Of a stretch of DNA of 64,000 nucleotides, positions 60,691 to 64,000 are shown piece after piece (positions within the stretch are counted from its first letter, which is position 1; each line of letters begins with the position of its first letter). The notes below the pieces were generated by a model. It was given only the letters and a program-made list of their open reading frames with translations. It searched no databases and had not been told where the DNA came from. The stretch is from Ceratotherium simum simum. Taxonomy: Eukaryota; Chordata; Mammalia; Perissodactyla; Rhinocerotidae. A program made the translations under genes and the position numbers. The DNA is taken from positions 8,777,480 to 8,841,479 of the forward strand of contig NW_004454210.1 of NCBI RefSeq assembly GCF_000283155.1, read 5' to 3'.

Positions 60691-63339
60691 TACCTTGGTT
60701 TTCCCTATGCTTGGAGCACAGTAAATTCTTAGTAAATTGTAGCTGCTATTATTATGATAGTCAAAACAGAAATTTGGAATATCAGAGTCAAAGAGAAATG
60801 TAACAGAGAAGTTTAATAGAATTAAATAATTGTTTCCAAAGTAATCAAGCAGCTGATTTAGAAGACACAAACAGATGATGGTATGTTGAAAACTTGTATA
60901 TTACTCCCAACAATTATTGAGTGTATTATTATCATGTGAAATGTTATAAAAGTTATAGTGGTGCTTATAATCACATTTAGGTCTGATGTCTTACACCACA
61001 CTCAAAGTAAATTGGAAAGTTTTCCTATGTTAGATATGAATAAATATTAAAACATAGTTTTATGTTCTAATCACATTGCTATAAATTGTGATTTTTAAAC
61101 ATTATAACATTTTAAAATAGCTTAAATATAATGGATAAAATAATTCAGGGCATTAGATAAAAAAACCAAACCCTCATGAAACTACCATCTGTATTAAGTT
61201 CATGCATGCATGTGGATTTTGCTTACCAAAGATAATTTATAGTAAACACACAATGTAATTATACATATTTAGCTATAGATTAGGTTAGAGAACTTGAATG
61301 GACTTCCACTTGATAGATTCAAGGTTTGCTATCGTGGAAAAAAGAGGGGCTAGTGCTCAAGTCTAAATTTCTGAGTGTTCCTTCTACCAGTGCCCCCTCC
61401 CCTTCTGTATTTATATTGGTATGTGAATGTATAGTTTCTGTCAAATAAGTCATTAAAAATGGTGTTCACTGATTGAGTAGACAGGTTAATGTCACTACTG
61501 TCATACACACAAATATGCACTGAACATACAGTAAGCATAAACACAGGCCCTTTATAGGTGTTACAGCATTAGAAAATTTGCCCATTCTCCCTCTAATGAC
61601 AATATATGACCCTGATGACTATCACCATTCATAATTCTTAATAGGTTTAATAAATACTATGCCAAATACAGTGTTAATAACATGGTAGCTAAATATTTTT
61701 TTTGTATTTGCTTCTTTTGAGGGCAATGATGATCTCTATCAGTTTTTAATTTTCTGTCATCTGTGCTTTCTGGAAATGAAAACTAACAATACATGCATAC
61801 ATATTTATTTGTGGTTTGGCTTTTCTTTCTAATACTGAAATGATTTAAGGGATAACAAGTGAATATATTAATTTGAAATTTATCTACCTTTAAATTAAAT
61901 TATTTGTCCAGTTAACAGTTTTTTGTTTTATTTTCTTTTGTCTTTGGCAAACCTGATCATCACCATTTACTTTTCTATTTAGACTCGTGATTATGAATTG
62001 TTCTGTGGGAAAGTAAAAGCAAAAATCATGCTGGATCTCTGAAATAACAAAGCATAATACTCAGTGTGTATTTTCTTCCTATAGTGTGTTATTTACAGAT
62101 GGATAATGAGTAAAGCAAACCAGTCTGTCCTGTTCTAGTCTCTGGGAGATACCTTATGGCTACTATTTACTCCAAGTGACAACTAGAGCAACTTGGAAAC
62201 TTTTTTGGAACAAGGCAGGGCATAAATGCAAATATTTTTTAAAAGGTCATACTGAAGGTTTAAGGCAGCTTTCCAACTGTTGCTGACTTCCTGATGCAGA
62301 TTGAAAATATAGGAACTTGCTCAATTCATTTCTTGGTATCATCTATGAACTGATTCTAGACTTAAAATGAAATTATTTTCCTCTCTGGCCTTGGATGAAA
62401 TTTGGTGAATCTTTCCTTAACATTTTCGTAACATAAACTCACGTGGTTTTACATGAGAAGCGATATTTAGGAGGATTTCTTTATTATTTTATAGCTAAAT
62501 TTATTTCATATTGGGGATTGATATTCTCACTTGTCTTACTACAAAATGTAGAGAATTGAATTTAGAAAAACATAATGTAAGAATGTCCTCTCAACTATTA
62601 TTGTTGCTTCCTTCTCTTTTGTCCTTCCCTTCCCCCAACTTGAGCTCTTTAGTGGGTAAAATACTGTTTCACAAAGAGCTATGTTTGCAGTTTTCAAAGT
62701 GACTTCTTGGAAGTGAAACTTGCATTAACGTTGTTTTCAATCTCCAACTGTAAAAATTACCGTTTTCACTTTTGATTTATTAAAACATACTAAGTATCTT
62801 ATAAATGCCTGAGACTTGGACAGATATTTTTAGGCAAAGAAATAGTTTCAAAATTGAAAGAAATCATCCTAAAATTAAGATATAAAAACTCGAATAATTG
62901 AGGGCCCTTCTTTCTCTCTTTAGAATATTCTAAGATGTTCCTTTTCTTGCAGATTTTATTTTATTGGATTAAAATTGCAAGCTCTCTAAAACCAGGTTGG
63001 AATTGGATTACTGTTAAGAATCACAATGAGGAGGTATTAATAATACACACACAGTTCAAGTATCTCAGTCAAATAGCAGGAATAACTGATTTCAGAGCCA
63101 GAAAAGTGTGATAAGTGGAGGAAGGCCTGGAACTAGAGGGAAACTTACAGAAGGAGTTGGTGAGGGACAATGTACTGTTTTCAGAGTCCAGGGAGTGGTT
63201 GGGGAGGGGGTGACCTTTAACCTTTCAAAGAACATTTATTTGGGAAATTCTAAACAGCGTTCATTTCGAGGGGGTGAAAGGAGAGGTGGAATGTTGTTGA
63301 AGTATCTACTTTAATAGGTCCTGGGTGATATGGGGGCGT
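60691..63339. other. No gene seen (2.6 kb before the CpG island)
   Basis: AT-rich and free of clear repeats, changing to G-rich sequence from about 63110. It could hold upstream regulatory DNA for the next gene, but no specific site is supported. Confidence 0.5.
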
Positions 63340-64000
63340 TTGGCGTCGGTTGGTCTAGGGGGTGGGTGAGGGCCGAGCTGAGGGAACGCGCATCAGTGCC
63401 AGGGCAGGCGGAAGGCGGCACCTGGCTGCTCCCGAGAACAACTCGGGGTGGGGGAGGGGTCGTGGGGAAAAGTAGAGTTCAGCGTGGGTTTCTGTTTTCG
63501 AGTGTAGGACTATAAGAGGAGGCGCAGAGGAGTCGCGCGGGGTACCTCCCGCTCCGGGGGAACGCCGGCGGCGCCCGCGCAGTGCCCCTTCTCCCGAAGC
63601 GGCGAGCGCTCCCCCCGGCCCGGGCCGCGGCCCTCCCGCCCCGGCGGAGCCGCGCGGTGGATTGTGGGCTGGGGGCTGCGGCGGCCTCGCGGCTGCCTGC
63701 GGCGCGGTCTTCCCGGACCTAGCCGTGCCAAGCCGGGCCGGCGGGGCGAGGGGAAGCAGTGGAGCAGGGAGCAGAAGCGCTAGGGGTAGTGGTCGCGGCG
63801 CGGCGGCGGCTCCTCTGGAGGCCGGGGATGTGGGAGAGGCGGTGGCAGCAGCGGCGGAGGCGGCGCTGCGGACCCGGGGGAAACTGCTGGCTGACAGGAC
63901 ACCCGGGAGAGACGTGAGGGAGCCGCCGCTGCCGCCTCTCACCCCTGAGCGGAGCTGGGCTCGAGAAGGCGGCCCTGTGCTCCCCCGGCCGACCGGCCAG
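63340..64000 (+). promoter_or_regulatory. VPS54: CpG island: probable promoter and first exon of the next gene (VPS54 by synteny)
   Basis: The sequence turns abruptly from AT-rich to very GC- and CpG-rich and stays so to the window edge. In mammals VPS54 (a GARP complex subunit for endosome-to-Golgi retrograde transport) is the next gene downstream of PELI1 on the same strand, so this should be its promoter and 5' UTR. A TATA-like TATAAGAG lies at 63511-63518. A 29-codon upstream-type frame runs 63828-63917, and GAC|GTGAGG at 63913/63914 could be a splice donor. No VPS54 protein sequence is present, so the gene name rests on gene order alone. GC-rich open frames on the minus strand here are not real genes. 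Confidence 0.6.

Noticed and set aside
63355..63942. 195-residue Ala/Pro/Ser/Arg-rich minus-strand frame
   Set aside because: GC-rich CpG-island DNA has few stop codons by chance; composition is low-complexity and no family is recognisable.
1..64000. CRISPR array, operon, phage or integron
   Set aside because: No regularly spaced short repeats, no bacterial-style gene packing; the window is clearly mammalian nuclear DNA.

Overview
This is a piece of nuclear genome from a placental mammal. Spliced exons with GT..AG borders, an AT-rich background full of old LINE, SINE, DNA-transposon and LTR fossils, and one CpG island show this. About eleven tRNA-derived SINEs have an ERE-type head and an A-rich or ...CTTCCTCA-type tail. 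ERE SINEs are the hallmark of odd-toed ungulates (horse, rhinoceros, tapir). Several copies carry a tail that looks to me more like the rhinoceros/tapir form than the horse form, but I place the species only to Perissodactyla.

Layout. (1) 1-11.3 kb: the 3' two thirds of PELI1 (Pellino-1 E3 ubiquitin ligase) on the + strand, with five coding exons (181-310, 3336-3437, 7629-7826, 7922-8110, 8682-9248) giving residues 25-418, then a 3' UTR of about 2 kb. The start-codon exon lies left of the window. A 100-N assembly gap (6105-6204) sits inside a SINE in one intron. (2) 11.3-63.3 kb: a gene desert of about 52 kb with no convincing protein-coding or structured RNA gene. It is a stack of repeats: L1 and L2 fragments, MIRs, hAT and Tigger MITEs, MaLR/ERV LTRs, ERE SINEs, and several pieces of one GA-rich ancient repeat that I recognise but cannot name securely. 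Several are nested, so insertion order can be read. (3) 63.3-64.0 kb: a CpG island at the right edge, most likely the promoter and first exon of the next gene. By the known mammalian order (PELI1 followed on the same strand by VPS54) this should be VPS54, but no VPS54 coding sequence is inside the window.

The one gene product visible here acts in Toll-like/IL-1 receptor signalling: Pellino-1 binds phosphorylated IRAK1 through its FHA domain and makes polyubiquitin through its C-terminal RING-like domain. I found no undescribed gene system. The observations most worth a second look are a 51-bp-identical direct duplication (53.45 and 55.35 kb), a 111-bp unidentified insertion with a strong hairpin (58.16 kb), a composite ERE SINE, a clean solo LTR with 4-bp target duplication, a weak poly(A)-flanked splice donor in PELI1, and a perfect miR-21 seed site in its 3' UTR.
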